A DNA stretch of 64,000 nucleotides from Amanita rubescens (lineage: Eukaryota > Basidiomycota > Agaricomycetes > Agaricales > Amanitaceae). The stretch lies in the NCBI GenBank assembly GCA_015039365.1, contig WION01000063.1, positions 1 to 64,000 on the forward strand, in the 5' to 3' direction. Shown one piece after another: positions 21,879 through 33,916 of the stretch. Within the stretch, counting starts at the first letter, position 1. Each line of letters opens with the position of its first letter. The notes below the pieces were generated by a model. The model did not search any database and was not told where the DNA came from. It saw only the letters and a list, made by a program, of their open reading frames with translations. The position numbers were made by a program, and so were the translations under genes.

Positions 21879-23318
21879 GGCGACGACGTGGATTGCTGCT
21901 AGCATAGCGGAAGAATCGTCGGGAGCATTGGCGCCTGCCAAAAACGCGGTCGAGGTATGGAACCTGAGTCTCCAGCGTCTCTTTCTTCAACATTCTCGCA
22001 GGTCCTCCCGGAATGCGTCCAAGCTGAGACAGATGTCTTGTCCGCAGCAGCGACTTCATGTGAGGGATTCGGTCTTTTCGTCCTGAATTGGATACCTCCC
22101 AGAGACCAGCCTTGAATCTGCTGCTTTCCTGTAGTGTCAAGAGTTACCGGCACATTCTTCCCAGATGGCCCGGGCTGGGGCGATCCATAGTGACTTGAAT
22201 ACACCATTTTACTAAATTTGCATCTCACAAGCTGACCGGTCGCTCTAATTCTTTATCACCGCGATAGAAAGTTGCTCAATGGAATTCAGAAGCTTTACCT
22301 TCAATACGTCCGGTTCTAATACTGCATCGTTTGCTTTCTTGCTTTCTTGCTGACGTTGTGCACGTTGGTGGCGGGCTCTCTCTTATTTGGCGCATTCGAC
22401 TCCTCTACGATTGGCTTCGAGCGTCTTTCTTTATTTTCAACGCATCCTCCAACTTTTTATGCATGAAATGCGCATCCCGTGCCGTTCCTTCTATCACCAG
22501 GACTGTAGGCGTTCCATTTCTCTCAATTTGCATATTGCAAGCTAACCAATTCCTTTAGTCCCCTATTTTCGTGATAGAAAGTTGCCCAATGCATCCTTTG
22601 GAAATTTTGCTCCATACGGTCAGTCGCGATACACTCACGTTCGCCCTCCAGCCGACGCTGTTCGTGTTGGCCAACGTGTTCGCCCAATTTGGCAGATACA
22701 TATCCAACTGCAGGCTCACCTTCCTCGCAGTTATCTCTCTTCTCGCAACGTACGCCTACGAACATAATCGTCAGGTGTTGTTTGGCGGGTTTGATCGCGC
22801 GTCACCCGTTCCACGGAAGGAGAAAATCGGCATAGTTCTGGCAATTCTGGCAAGCTGACGCATGTTTTGCGTTGCAAGTCACTGAAAAATGTCATTGGAC
22901 ATCAGATTCCGCCTAAAAGCGTCTACTCGCGTACGTCTTGATTGCTATATTGAGTTCTACCCCCGTAAGTCACCATTTTGCCTCTTTCTCGTCCTGCACG
23001 CCGTTGAATCGGCTTTGCTCTGTTTTTCCACGATAGAAGGCTGTGAACGCCATCCATGTACATATCCTGCCTCACTCAAATTCCGTCGTCCTCGCTGTAG
23101 CCAACGTTCTTCGCTTTGGCAGCTTTACAAGTTCAATTGTTATGCGTACGCATCTCTTGTACTTCGTCTTTATTAATAAATCATTTGGGCTGCGGTGTGA
23201 GCTCTCTTTTTTCTTCGAACGTTGCACTAAGTCTTGTCTTTTTGTATTCCTACTTATGTGTCAACAACCTCAATTTGTGACGACTCAAGCTAAGCTAATA
23301 TGTAAAGAATTCCGATTT

Positions 23319-23399
23319 CTATGTACGTCTTTTCTGGAACAACCGTTTGGAGTGAGCCTTCAAGTAGTTTTTGACGACACCTATCCACTGCCGAATCAC
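23319..23399 (-). pseudogene. Detached 3' end of the JmjC-like gene
   Basis: On the minus strand this stretch continues the frame of the gene at 33917-34949 if the retrotransposon and one target duplication are ignored. It adds about 25 residues (VIRQWIGVVKNYLKAHSKR and on) to a TAG at 23319-23321. The basic-amphipathic look and uninterrupted frame support it as the original C-terminus. Confidence 0.7.
23395..23399. repeat. Target site duplication ATCAC, left
   Basis: ATCAC directly precedes the left LTR, and the same five bases directly follow the right LTR at 33917-33921. Confidence 0.9.
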
Positions 23400-23806
23400 T
23401 GTTAAATATAGAATTATATTTATAGAATGATTAACTACTGATTGACTACAATCAATGTTACTCATATCGCTCGCGTCATCCTTTATGTATGACATAGAGA
23501 TGACATCATAATGACTTCATTATGATATCATACTGACATCATGATAGACTCATGATGACATCTTATGGTGTGCTTAGCACGCCATATCTTCCCATCTATA
23601 CTATACGCTTACACATATGTAGACACATATTTGTTCTCTCTTAGTATATAAACCTGTCCTGTATCGTAGAATAGGACAATCCATTCTCTTCCTCTTACTA
23701 TCACTACTACGCCGAAGGGTAGTGCTAAGATCATATCGCAATAGGTAAGCTATTGCACCTGCTCATGCTGTGGACACGCTCTCGCGTAGACCTGTCTTCT
23801 TCGTCA
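23400..23806 (+). repeat. 5' LTR
   Basis: Starts TGTTAAATATAG and ends CTTCTTCGTCA. It contains TATATAAA at 23645-23652, a likely retroelement promoter, and alternating ATGACATCAT-type repeats at about 23490-23570. CAATAGGTAAGC at about 23739 resembles a splice donor. Confidence 0.95.
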
Positions 23807-23820
23807 GGTTATGGGCCCCG
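23807..23820 (+). promoter_or_regulatory. Primer binding site (initiator tRNA-Met anticodon region)
   Basis: GGTTATGGGCCC directly after the LTR is complementary to GGGCCCAUAACC, the anticodon stem-loop of many eukaryotic initiator tRNA-Met molecules. Priming by an internally cut half of this tRNA is known for copia-type elements. Confidence 0.7.
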
Positions 23821-24624
23821 CCGCCGATATTGCCAGGACCCACATCGCCGCTCGCTTGCTCGTCATCCGATATGATGTCCCACTGGTATAGTATCGCAGC
23901 GAGCCTGATATGGTCTTATCATCTTGATATTACTAATCCTTGATATGGCATATGCGCTAATGACATGCGCCCGGACCCTAGGGCTTTAGGGGGATCTCCT
24001 TGACACCCAGGGATAAGGGTACAACCTATGTTTCTCGACGCTGGCATGGCAACGTCGGCCCCCACAGAGTTATACTTGCCCTCTGTGATGTGACTGGGGT
24101 ATTCATGCACGATATAACATCATAAGCCCCTAGAGGCTTTATAATACAATATGGCTCGTATATAGAAACTTCTAGTATAAAGGACGTGCTGACACCTCAT
24201 TGTGGGTGGTACACGCAGTCTATTAAGGATGCGCCCTTAGGGACTCCTTTAATCGGAATGATCATTAGGATCATTCTAAGTTTGGGCTCTATGGTGATCC
24301 CATAATCCCATTTAGAAAGTTTCATATTGATTACCGGTCGTGCTTACATAACGGTCTGGGGGGCTTATGGACCAGACGTTATTTCTATTTACAATCGCAA
24401 CGGGTAAAACCGGGTTCGCCCAAAAGTGCTAGAGCCAGCGATTGATTTTTGCATGTCATTTACAGCATTCAGGGATAATCCGAGCTTTCAAGACCGAGTG
24501 GACCTGTGGACCTGAGCTTTATCTAAGCTTGGCTTGTAACTAAGTTACTCAGGGTCGGTTGGTTTAACCGAATATGGACTGTACTCGTAACCGAGGAACT
24601 CTATATAGTCTGACATTCTAGTCT

Positions 24625-25259
24625 ATGGCACCCTGGTAACTTAATAAAGACGAATTAGACTTTTTAGCTTTAATTAAGCTTTAAAGCTCATTAAATTCTC
24701 TTTTAGGAAAGAAAAACTGGATTCGGAAACAGGAACCCCTTTACCTGTTTACGAGGCCGAAGGAGAATCATTTCCCCCTGCCCGGAGATTACCTCCTTCT
24801 TACGACGCTCCAATCCCACCGTTTCCCTTAACTTTAGGGAACCGGACTTTTATTGATACACCGGCACCAATTCCATCTTCGTCCCATTTTAGGACGATAG
24901 TTCGTGTTGTCAACCCTGACACCAGATTCGGTGTCACAACTCGTGGACCTGTCACAATTCACGATCGAAGAAATCACTTCCTAGCCGAACGACTTACAAA
25001 CGGTCGTACCTTGCAAGACGAAATAATACATCGTCGTAGACAAGAAGCTATCGAAGAAGGTGTTCCGCCCACCTTAGATCTTTGGATTCCACCTAGGGGC
25101 ACTTCAGTAGCCCAACACATAGCAAATAGGCGTACACGCCGTAATCTCGAAAGAGATAACCAAGAGGTCGAAAACCTCGAAAATCAAAGAAATTTCCATT
25201 TCTTTTGGCGTCTTTTAACCGCCTATATCATAATCATCACCTCCGCCTTCCTCGTCTAA
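24625..25259 (+). CDS. Additional retroelement ORF with a C-terminal membrane segment
   Basis: A frame open from 24678 to the TAA at 25257-25259 has no early ATG. A tiny first exon (24625-24635, ATG GCA CCC TG) joined to 24707 through a GTAACT...CTCTTTTAG intron gives a 187-residue protein in the correct phase. It is Pro-rich at first, then basic and charged (RRRQEAIEEG; NRRTRRNLERDN), and ends in a hydrophobic segment (TAYIIIITSAFLV) that could anchor it in a membrane. Its stop is one base before the gag-pol ATG at 25261. I know no matching family. Copia elements usually have no gene here, so this is unusual. The splice is inferred. Confidence 0.5.
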
Positions 25260-25260
25260 C

Positions 25261-28200
25261 ATGTCTAACGACTTGACGATTCCCAGTTCCATTCCCGTTT
25301 TGAATGGAACTAATTATAAAGAATGGGAACGCATGATGCGTTTCCTATTACAAACAAAGGGACTGTTTCAGTACCTTAAGGATGATTATGTTCATCCTCC
25401 GCGGATTACTCCGCTACAACAATTCTTCATTGACACAGGTGTTCGTGCAGCCATAACTGCACAACCTGCGGTAGCAGCAGTTGCCGCACATGGTACACAT
25501 CCAGCAACACCTGCAATCCCAGCCGTTGAGGGTGAACCGGCTATCACCCAACAAATGGTCGATGATGCAAAGGCCGTTAAAAAGGCTTTTGAAGATTGGG
25601 TTGTCGAGGATGATCGCATCCTCGGATCCATAAACATGAAATGTTCTGCTACCATACAGCAGATTAATTCAGAAGTAAATGCCGCCAGAGTTTTATGGCG
25701 GAATTTGGCAAATCAATACGGTGTGACAACGTCTGCCGGTATCTATAATGACTTCCAATTAGCCGTTACTTGGAAGTTTCAAGATAAAAAGGATCCCACA
25801 CAATCCTTAAACGACCTCCTTGCCATTATAAACCGCTTATCATCTAGCGGAATCGTATTGCCTGAAAATGTACAGGCAATGATTGTACTTTCAGCTGTCC
25901 CCCGTCATTGGGACAATTTTGCCGCTGTGGTTCTAGCCACAACAGAACCATCGGATCTCACGATCCAAGGGATACTTCCCTTAATTCAGAATGAGTGGCG
26001 CCGAAGGCACCCTGAATCTGCCGCGACGGCTAATACGTCGCAACAACAGCAGCAACCATGGCAACAAGTACGTGGTCGAGGACGAGGACGTGCTCGCGGA
26101 CGAGGACGTGCTCGCGGACGTGGCCGCGGAGCAGGTCGTGGACGTGGGGGGAGGCCTTATTCTAGGCCTCCACAAGGCGCTCAGACACCGGCTCCTACTG
26201 CTCCTCCGGCAAATCAAAATTGGCCGGGTAAAGTTGAGGGCCAAACACGTGGTCCTAACTGGGAGAGGAACCGAGAACGCCGAAAGGCAGATGCAGCCGA
26301 GAAGAAGGCTGCCAAAGCTGCAGAACATACAATGAGTTCTGCACATACCGTTGCCCGTATTGGGCCTTATGACATCACTGAGCCAGTTGCCGGCTCCAGC
26401 AAAGGCAAACAAAGAGAAAAGGATGAACTGGACTTTGAGTCCTATAAATCGAACCGAGGAATGGGGATATCGTCAGACGATATCGACTACAAAAACATGG
26501 ATATAGATCAGGAAGCTGAACTATACTATGACGATTATTACTATGAAGATAACGGCGAACAATGGTATGAAACCATTAAGAAACTGGAAATGGCTAACTT
26601 TCTCTTTATAGAGGCAGCAATGAAAATGGTGTTCCCTAAATTGGGACATCATCGTCGTACTATAAATTCCTTCTTTGAACAATCTGTACTATATGATAGT
26701 ATAAATTATAAAGAAAATTTAGACGAAAACTGCCTCGTAAGAGATAAGTCGTGTGATACTGCCATTTATAATGCAAATATGATCGAACGATCATATAATA
26801 TTGGTAACATGTTTAAGAAACCTTTTACATGTTTAGCGGTCAATAAAAGAAAATTTAAGGATAAAGTACATCCGACATGTCCTTGTCCGGAATGTGTTGA
26901 GAAACGTACTGGAGATACACTATGGATGTGTGACTCTGGTGCATCTGATCACTTTACCTTTAGTAGGAAAGACTTCTCTGAATACAGAGAATTTCCTGCA
27001 AATGAAAACCACAGTGTTAAAACTGCTAATGGTTTAGACCGTCTTGAGGGACTTGGCACAGTTATTCTTGAACACAAGTTATCCACAGGAGAAGTAACAC
27101 TCGTAAAGCTCTTTCCTGTATTATATATGCCACGGGCAACTGCACGCTTGATTTCAAACGGCAGATTGATCCGACAAGGATTGACTTGTAAACAAGATGA
27201 AAAGATGGTAGTCTTTTCCTTTACAGACTCGGGTAGAACGTGTATCGAAGGACATTATCTTATGCCTGATGATACATTAGTTTACGCTCGAGGTAGGATT
27301 ATTATAATGAATCCTACACTGGTTTCCGGTCCTGGCTTAGCCAACAGGAACTCTAAATTAATTCTTGGAAGACCAACAAAGAAACCAAACGCAGAGTCTA
27401 TAGAAAAATTATTAGACTACGAGACCTGGCATAAACGTTTTGGTCATCCATCTAACGAAGTCTTTTCAAAGATACCGTTAAATGTCAATGGATGGAAAGA
27501 AGTTACACTTCCAGAAGGAAAACTACGTTGTGAAGGTTGTCTAAAAGGCAAAATGAAGGCAAAACCTTATAAACTGTCTTCGAAGAGAGCTACTCGTCCC
27601 TTCGAGTTACTCCATATGGATCTTATGACCGTACCGGCCATATCTTACCACAAATACAAATATATTGGTGTTATCGTTGACGATTTTACCTCGTATACGT
27701 GGATTGGTTTATTAAAAACCAAAGATCAAACTCTAGAATATTTTACCGGATGGTATAATGAGTTTATAGATCCTAAACAACCTATTTCTCACCTCCGTTC
27801 TGATCGAGGGGGGGAATTTGTAAATAAAGCCTTTGAAGAATTCCTTAAATCCAAAGGAATTAAACATCAACAGACAGCTCCTTACACCCCACAACAAAAT
27901 GGTCGCGTTGAACGCATGAATCAGACTTTGTCAGACAAAGCTGAGACTATGCGATTAGATGCAGGATGTCCGAAATCTTGGTGGGAGTTCTCATTCAGAA
28001 CGGCTGTGCATGTGTACAACCGCACTCCCCTAAAACGGACTAAATGGAAGACCCCTCTGGAAAATCTTCTTAATAAAAAACCAGACGTATCATACTTTCG
28101 AGTATTTGGATGTGAAGCCTGGGTATTTATCCCTGATCAACGGAGACCGGATAAGCTGTCCGAGAAATCCGTTTTATGTACTTTTGTAGGATATGAATCA

Positions 28201-28682
28201 GGAACCAAAGGCTATAGGTTCATGACGTCGACAAACACACTGGTCATATCCTCCCAGGCCACATTCTTTGAAAACAGGTTTCCGCGTAAAGGAAAGACTG
28301 CAGATATAATTACTGAAGATCTTGGTCCGATCTGGGAGGCGATTCCTCAAGAGGAACCTAACCGCCCTCCACAAAATTTGGATTTAGATGACTTACTCCC
28401 AGAGAACCGTAGACGTTCTCCGAGCAGAAGACGCTCACCTGGTTTGGATCGAAGGGGTGCATCTCCTGATAGACAGCAATCAGACCCTTCTGATGATTCA
28501 AACGATGATGATGACGGTGATGAATTTGCCGATCGTCGAAGAGATTTTTTGGATGATGATATCCGAAGGCAAAGGGAAGAAAGAGAACAAGAAAGACGTG
28601 ACAATTATCGTAGACAACGCGATGATTGGAAAAAGGGTCAAGGAATTGATAAACAATCTCGTTTACGAGATCAATTCAAACG
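25261..28682 (+). CDS. Copia polyprotein, 5' part: Gag, protease, integrase
   Basis: Residues 1-1140 precede the insertion. Gag starts MSNDLTIPSSIPVLNGTNY and includes the UBN2-like capsid region (YKEWERMMRFLL to about residue 245). In place of a CCHC knuckle there is an Arg/Gly tract (about residues 273-300, GRGRGRARGRGRARGRGRG) that could bind RNA. The protease motif CDSGASDHF is at about 558. The integrase zinc domain (WHKRFGHPS; CEGCLKGK) is at about 722-765, and catalytic D, D, E lie in HMDLM (785), RSDRGGEF (847) and RVERMN (883). An Arg/Ser/Asp-rich linker follows. The frame then runs into the nested element and stops about 69 codons later, so the copy cannot make reverse transcriptase as it stands. 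Confidence 0.95.
28675..28682. repeat. Target duplication of the nested element, left
   Basis: TTCAAACG (or ATTCAAACG from 28674) precedes the element and recurs at 31036-31044. Length is 8 or 9 bases depending on whether one matching A is chance. Confidence 0.85.
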
Positions 28683-31035
28683 GAGGTCTTTACCCTCCCC
28701 CACTCATTCCTTATGGATTCCTTGCATTCCATGCGGAAGTTCCATGGAATCCACGTGGATTCCTTGCAATTTCAAGATGGTCCAAATGGCCCAGAACACA
28801 CTAAAAAAAGTGCATGGAATCCGTGTGGAATCCATGTGGAATCCATGCATATTCCACGGAATCTCAGGAATTTGCCTGGAACAGGAGTGACAAGGAATCC
28901 ACATGGACTCCATGGACTCTGTGGATTCCAGGTACATTTCTGCCTGGTTTGCATAATGCTGACATACAAGGACTTTCAGCACAAGGAGTCCTCAGGAGTC
29001 CACATGGACTCCTGATTCCCATGGTCATGTGACAGGCCACTTGGTCTGTGCGCCAGCCCACAGGTATATAAGGAGAGGGCATGTACCACATATCCCCCAG
29101 CTTCCCCCCCCTTCCTCAAGGACAGGGGGGGAGGGGAGTGATAAGATTGGATAGATAGATAGTGATTAGATATATGTATGATCTCATAGGTAAGCTTAGG
29201 TAAGCTTAAATAGTGTATGATGATGTAGATAAGATAAGATCACAGATAAGATAATATGATTTCCTTTTATAGAATTTGTGACAACATGAGGTGTGTGACA
29301 TGTGACTGTGACAAAAAAGATGCACCTAGATTGTGTGATTCAGAATATACAAGAATGACAGTGCCAAACAAAGTCAAACATGAGATATTTGCAAAACACT
29401 TTTTCAGATGTGACAGAAAATTGAAAAAATCCAAAAAATTGTCAAAAATTATGTGATCACATCTCTTCAAGAATTGCAGTGCAAAACACAACCAAACACA
29501 AGATATTTTCAAACTACTGTTTTGGTGGGAATGGTGGCTGTTATAGTAATGGACTCCCACATTACACAATCATGCTTAGCAGACAAGCCTCCTCATTCAT
29601 CATGCCTCAATCCTTGCTTACTCTACCTTGATTACTTTGCTGACACATGCATTGTTACATATGTACCTGTGGTCAGCAATCTGATATGTATAAATAATGT
29701 AGTGGGGTGTACACAACTTTACTGTATTTATTTCTGCAACACAATCAGGACCTAGCCTTAGTACTCCATAGTTGTTTCCCTCATTTGACAGGTGTGTTTG
29801 CAAAATGCTGTACCTACTAAGCTTCCACACTAGAACCATCTGGCAAATCAATGGTTTAGTCAACAAGTGATACAATGAGACAGACTAGGCTATGTAAAAC
29901 TAGTATGGATACATATATTGAAAGAACACCTCAAGTTTGCAATAGTGCCCCTTAGACAGTCAGACAGTCAGACAATAAGTGTATCAGCAGCTGACAGTGC
30001 CTCTTAGATAGTCAGACAATCAGACAACTTATGCAACAGTGTCTCTCAGATAGTCAGATAGTCAGACAATTAGTGTATCAGCATCCATCAGTGTCTCTTA
30101 GATGGTCAGGCAGTCAGACACAGTCAGACAATCAGTGTGTCAGACAGAATCAGATGCAATCAGACTTTTGCTGTGTTAGCTGATGGTCATCCAGTAGGTC
30201 ACTTCTGTACTACTGATAACTGAGATCCTTAAAGTCTGCTTAGATGCCCAGCCTTTTCAGCTAACAGATGTGGTTGCTGGAGGTATGCATAAGCTGGTAG
30301 GTTTGAGAGGGAGGTGGCAGGTGATTGCAAGTGGTTCCTTGTGATGGTAATGAGGTAGACCATATTGATAACTTGAATTGCTGGCATGTCAGCCACCATT
30401 GATCACTAGCTGTCAATATTCTGCTAACAACTGCTCAGCAATGTATCTCCAGATAGTCATCTCCAAATTTCAAAGCCCCCCACATGATTACAGAACCCTC
30501 ATGACAACCTTCTCACATCTATTCATGACCTCTGAGGCTCTGCAATGTTATGTCAGGTCATCAGCAACCACTGCCACACTCCAACTGCTAGTCATAGATG
30601 ACAAAATGTCATATAGCAATAGTCTGTGGCTTTTGTATGGTTAGCTGATACTGATCCAAGGACTATCTTGGTATTTGGACTCTATGCATGTCCTAAGATA
30701 ATAAATTTTATATAGGTTTGATCTTATGAATTTTCTATATTTTTTGGAATTTTTTCCATATTTTTTAATGCATATATTGCTACATGGAATCCACAGAGTC
30801 CACATGGATTCCAGACAGCCTACCAGGAATTCAGGTGTAAATCAGGTTTTGCCTGTTGCCAGGAATGTGCCTGGACTGAGCATGGAATCCACATGGACTC
30901 CATGGAATCCTGGTAGAATTTCCACAGAAATTTCCTTTTTGCAAGGAATCCATGTGGAATCCATGTGGATTCCGTGTGGATTCCATGGAGTCAGCCAGGA
31001 TCCTACCAGGAAGCGTGGGGGAGGGTAAAGTACTG
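28683..31035 (+). mobile_element. Non-autonomous TIR element, copy B, nested in copia pol
   Basis: Same termini and orientation as copy A, and close to identical over most of its length. It differs by indels, including a segment at about 30450-30625 that copy A lacks and a shorter AGTCAGACA minisatellite. Subterminal GGAATCC palindromes lie at 28730-28930 and 30785-31000. Removing the element and one target copy restores one continuous polyprotein frame, so the insertion is simple and recent. Confidence 0.9.
30378..30644 (+). pseudogene. Possible remnant of the parent element's coding sequence
   Basis: An 88-codon open stretch is present only in copy B. It includes HDYRTLMTTFSHLFMTSEAL and SSATTATLQLLVIDDKMS. 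The composition looks protein-like, and the segment coincides with the extra DNA of copy B. I cannot match it to a known transposase. It could be chance. Confidence 0.25.
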
Positions 31036-31044
31036 ATTCAAACG

Positions 31045-33487
31045 TCAAATGAGTGATATGTTTAAGAAACGTAAAACTCCTGAACCCTTTAGACGAACTC
31101 CCTCACCACAAATAAAAGAGGAGACTCCTGTTCCTTCTAGGCCTATAACACCGATACCATATGTATCTAGGCCACCTTCGCCTCGTAGTCCTATGGATGA
31201 AGATAATCCCTTCTCTTTGAATCAAAGGGATCGTGATGAAATAGAAAACCCATTTATGACGGATCGAGAATTTGATCAATTTGAACAACGTCAAAGAGAT
31301 CGTTTCAGAGAATTTGCTCAGAGACCTAGACCTCCTCCACCGATCATATCTGATCCTGGTCCACCATCTGTACAAATAGGTCCTCGCCGTTCTGGTCGTT
31401 TTCCAGTTCCAAGGGTACAAAGAGACAACGCATATGGAGATAAAACTCCTGCACAGATAGAAGCGGAAATTCAGCAAAAGCGAGATGCTTTACGAGAGCA
31501 GTTAAAAGATAATACTCCGAGTTCTTCGACTCAGGATCCACCGTCAGCAGACAGGAACCCTGATAGAATGAATGACTCTGCCTCTCTACTTAAAGAAATC
31601 TTCGCTTTAAAGTCTGAATTAAAATCTGCAGAACATGATCATTTAACTCGAATGATTAATGAATCTGGGAATGAATTTCTTCATTTCCTTCTTAAAGCGG
31701 CTGTCCCCCTTGTGGATAATATTCCATATGACTATAGAGATATATCTAAAATGCGCTCCAGTAATCCTCAATTGTATAAACAATGGAAGATTGCAATGGA
31801 TGACGAATTTAAATCTCTTCAATCTAGAGATATTTGGGAGTTAGTTGATCTTCCAAAAGGACGAAACCTAATCAGATGTCGTTGGGTTTTCGACTTAAAA
31901 ACCGATGGACGCAAAAAAGCTCGCGTCGTAGCTAAAGGTTTTAGTCAACGTCCCGGATTAGATTACGACGAAACATTCTCGCCTGTAGCGAGATATGAAA
32001 CAATCCGAATACTTCTGGCCACATCAGTGCTTGAAAATTGGGATATACAAGCCCTAGATGTAAAAACTGCCTTTTTATATGGCGATCTTGATGAAGATAT
32101 TTACATGGCCCAGCCAGAAGGTTTCGTTGTAAAAGGACAAGAATCTAAAGTATATAGGCTGAGGAAAGCCATATATGGATTGAAACAGGCATCATATGCC
32201 TGGAATAAACAAGCTGATAAATCGTTGAAATCTTTGCATTTCGAACGATGCTTGTCTGATTCTGGCGTTTACGTTCGTAAAGGCAAGAATACAATAACGA
32301 TATGCATATTGTATGTCGATGACATACTCTTTATGGGAAACGACGATTCCACAATCGCTACCATTAAAAGGAAATTTATGGAGATGTGGGAATGTCGTGA
32401 TCTTGGAAAGATCAAAGAGTATTTACGAATCCAAGTCAATTACAACCGTGACTTAGGATTCTTAGTCATAGATCAAGGCCCTTACGCCTTGAAGGTTGTT
32501 AAGCGATTTGGACTTGAAGATTGCAAGTCTGTACGCACTCCGTTACCTGCTGGGTATGCTCCTATAAAAAATGAAGGAGAATGCACACCACAGGAACGTT
32601 CTTATTATCAACAGATAATAGGATCCCTTCTATATCTTGCCTTAGGAACTAGGCCTGATATAATTTATGCAGTAATTTTGATGTCCCAATTTTCATCAAA
32701 CCCGTCCCAAGAACACATTCAAAAAGCATTGTATATAGTCAAATACATTGCTCATACCTTAGACGTCAAAATTGTTTATAGCGCCAAAGGCAATAATAAA
32801 TTTAGAGCCTACGCTGACGCTGACTGGGCCGCTGATCGTAATACACGACGATCTATAAACGGTTATGTCTTAATGTTAGCTGGTGGTGCGGTAGCTTGGA
32901 CGAGTAGAAAACAAAAAACTGTAGCTCTGTCTTCGACTGAAGCAGAATACATATCTTTATCAGATGCTGCAAGACAAATTGCATGGGTTGAAAATCTATT
33001 TTACGAAATAGGTGCACCTATTAAAAGCATCCTACTTAGCGTAGATAACCAAGGCGCTATATTTTGGGCACAAAATCCTGCACAAGAACATCGTTCCAAA
33101 CACATTGATATTCGCTATCATTTCGTTCGAGAGTTGATCGAGACTAAAAAGGTAGTCCTCGAATATATACCAACAAACGAGCAGAATGCGGATCTCATGA
33201 CTAAGAATTTATCCTTTGAAAAGGTCAAATTCTTTAGAGAACGATTGGGACTTTCCTTAGAAGAATATCCGACTTCTACAAATGCATTAATCAAAAGACC
33301 AGATCGATTAGAGACTGAGGAAATCCGTGATTTGACGAAATTTATTCTTGATTGGCAAAATCTTGAATTAGATGATGTTGATCGTCTATCACACAAAAAG
33401 TTGATGGAACTTCTTGATGGTCTTATTGATCAACAGGAATCGGATATAGATCCCTTCTATGATGAGAATATCATAGACTTTAAATAA
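31045..33487 (+). CDS. Copia polyprotein, 3' part: reverse transcriptase and RNase H
   Basis: This continues the frame of the 5' part beyond the nested element; a local ATG at 31049 opens 812 residues to the TAA at 33485-33487. After a Pro/Arg-rich linker come the RT motifs KARVVAKGFSQ, DETFSPVARYE, ALDVKTAFLYGDL and YVDDILFMGND (active-site YVDD at about 32313). RNase H shows ADADWAAD, ALSSTEAEY, SVDNQGAIF and the KHIDIRYHFVRE end. No stops or frameshifts are seen. It has no upstream retroelement promoter of its own, being cut off by the insertion. Confidence 0.95.
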
Positions 33488-33496
33488 AGGATATCT

Positions 33497-33509
33497 AAGC
33501 GAAGGGGTG
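33497..33509 (+). promoter_or_regulatory. Polypurine tract
   Basis: AAGCGAAGGGGTG immediately precedes the 3' LTR, the place and composition expected for plus-strand priming. Confidence 0.7.
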
Positions 33510-33916
33510 TGTTAAATATAGAATTATATTTATAGAATGATTAACTACTGATTGACTACAATCAATGTTACTCATATCGCTCGCGTCATCCTTTATGTAT
33601 GACATAGAGATGACATCATAATGACTTCATTATGATATCATACTGACATCATGATAGACTCATGATGACATCTTATGGTGTGCTTAGCACGCCATATCTT
33701 CCCATCTATACTATACGCTTACACATATGTAGACACATATTTGTTCTCTCTTAGTATATAAACCTGTCCTGTATCGTAGAATAGGACAATCCATTCTCTT
33801 CCTCTTACTATCACTACTACGCCGAAGGGTAGTGCTAAGATCATATCGCAATAGGTAAGCTATTGCACCTGCTCATGCTGTGGACACGCTCTCGCGTAGA
33901 CCTGTCTTCTTCGTCA
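33510..33916 (+). repeat. 3' LTR
   Basis: No difference from the 5' LTR was found over 407 bases. ATCAC at 33917-33921 is the second target duplication copy. Confidence 0.95.

Larger units (their letters stand above)
19110..23190 (+). repeat. Composite repeat, interrupted by a TIR element
   Basis: GAGACAAA leader at 19112-19203, then the CGTCGCTTCCAAGGGCTAGA block, continue to 19638. The copy resumes at 21887 with GTGGATTGCTGCTAGCATAG, runs through DUF6698-like debris and GATAGAAAGT boxes at about 22263 and 22572, and ends at TTATTAATAAATC near 23180. The TIR element at 19639-21878 sits inside it. Confidence 0.8.
23400..33916 (+). mobile_element. Ty1/copia LTR retrotransposon with a nested insertion
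   Basis: Two 407-base LTRs (TG...CA) appear identical by eye and are flanked by the 5-base duplication ATCAC. Between them are a primer binding site, a small upstream reading frame, one gag-pol frame in copia order (protease, integrase, reverse transcriptase, RNase H) and a polypurine tract. Without the 2353-base nested element and one target copy the element would be about 8.16 kb. The lack of LTR differences implies very recent insertion, and the nested element is younger still. It landed in the 3' end of a JmjC-like gene. Confidence 0.95.

Noticed and set aside
25981..26412. Long antisense open frame opposite the Arg/Gly tract
   Set aside because: It is a shadow of the GC-rich repetitive gag coding strand and has no recognisable domain.
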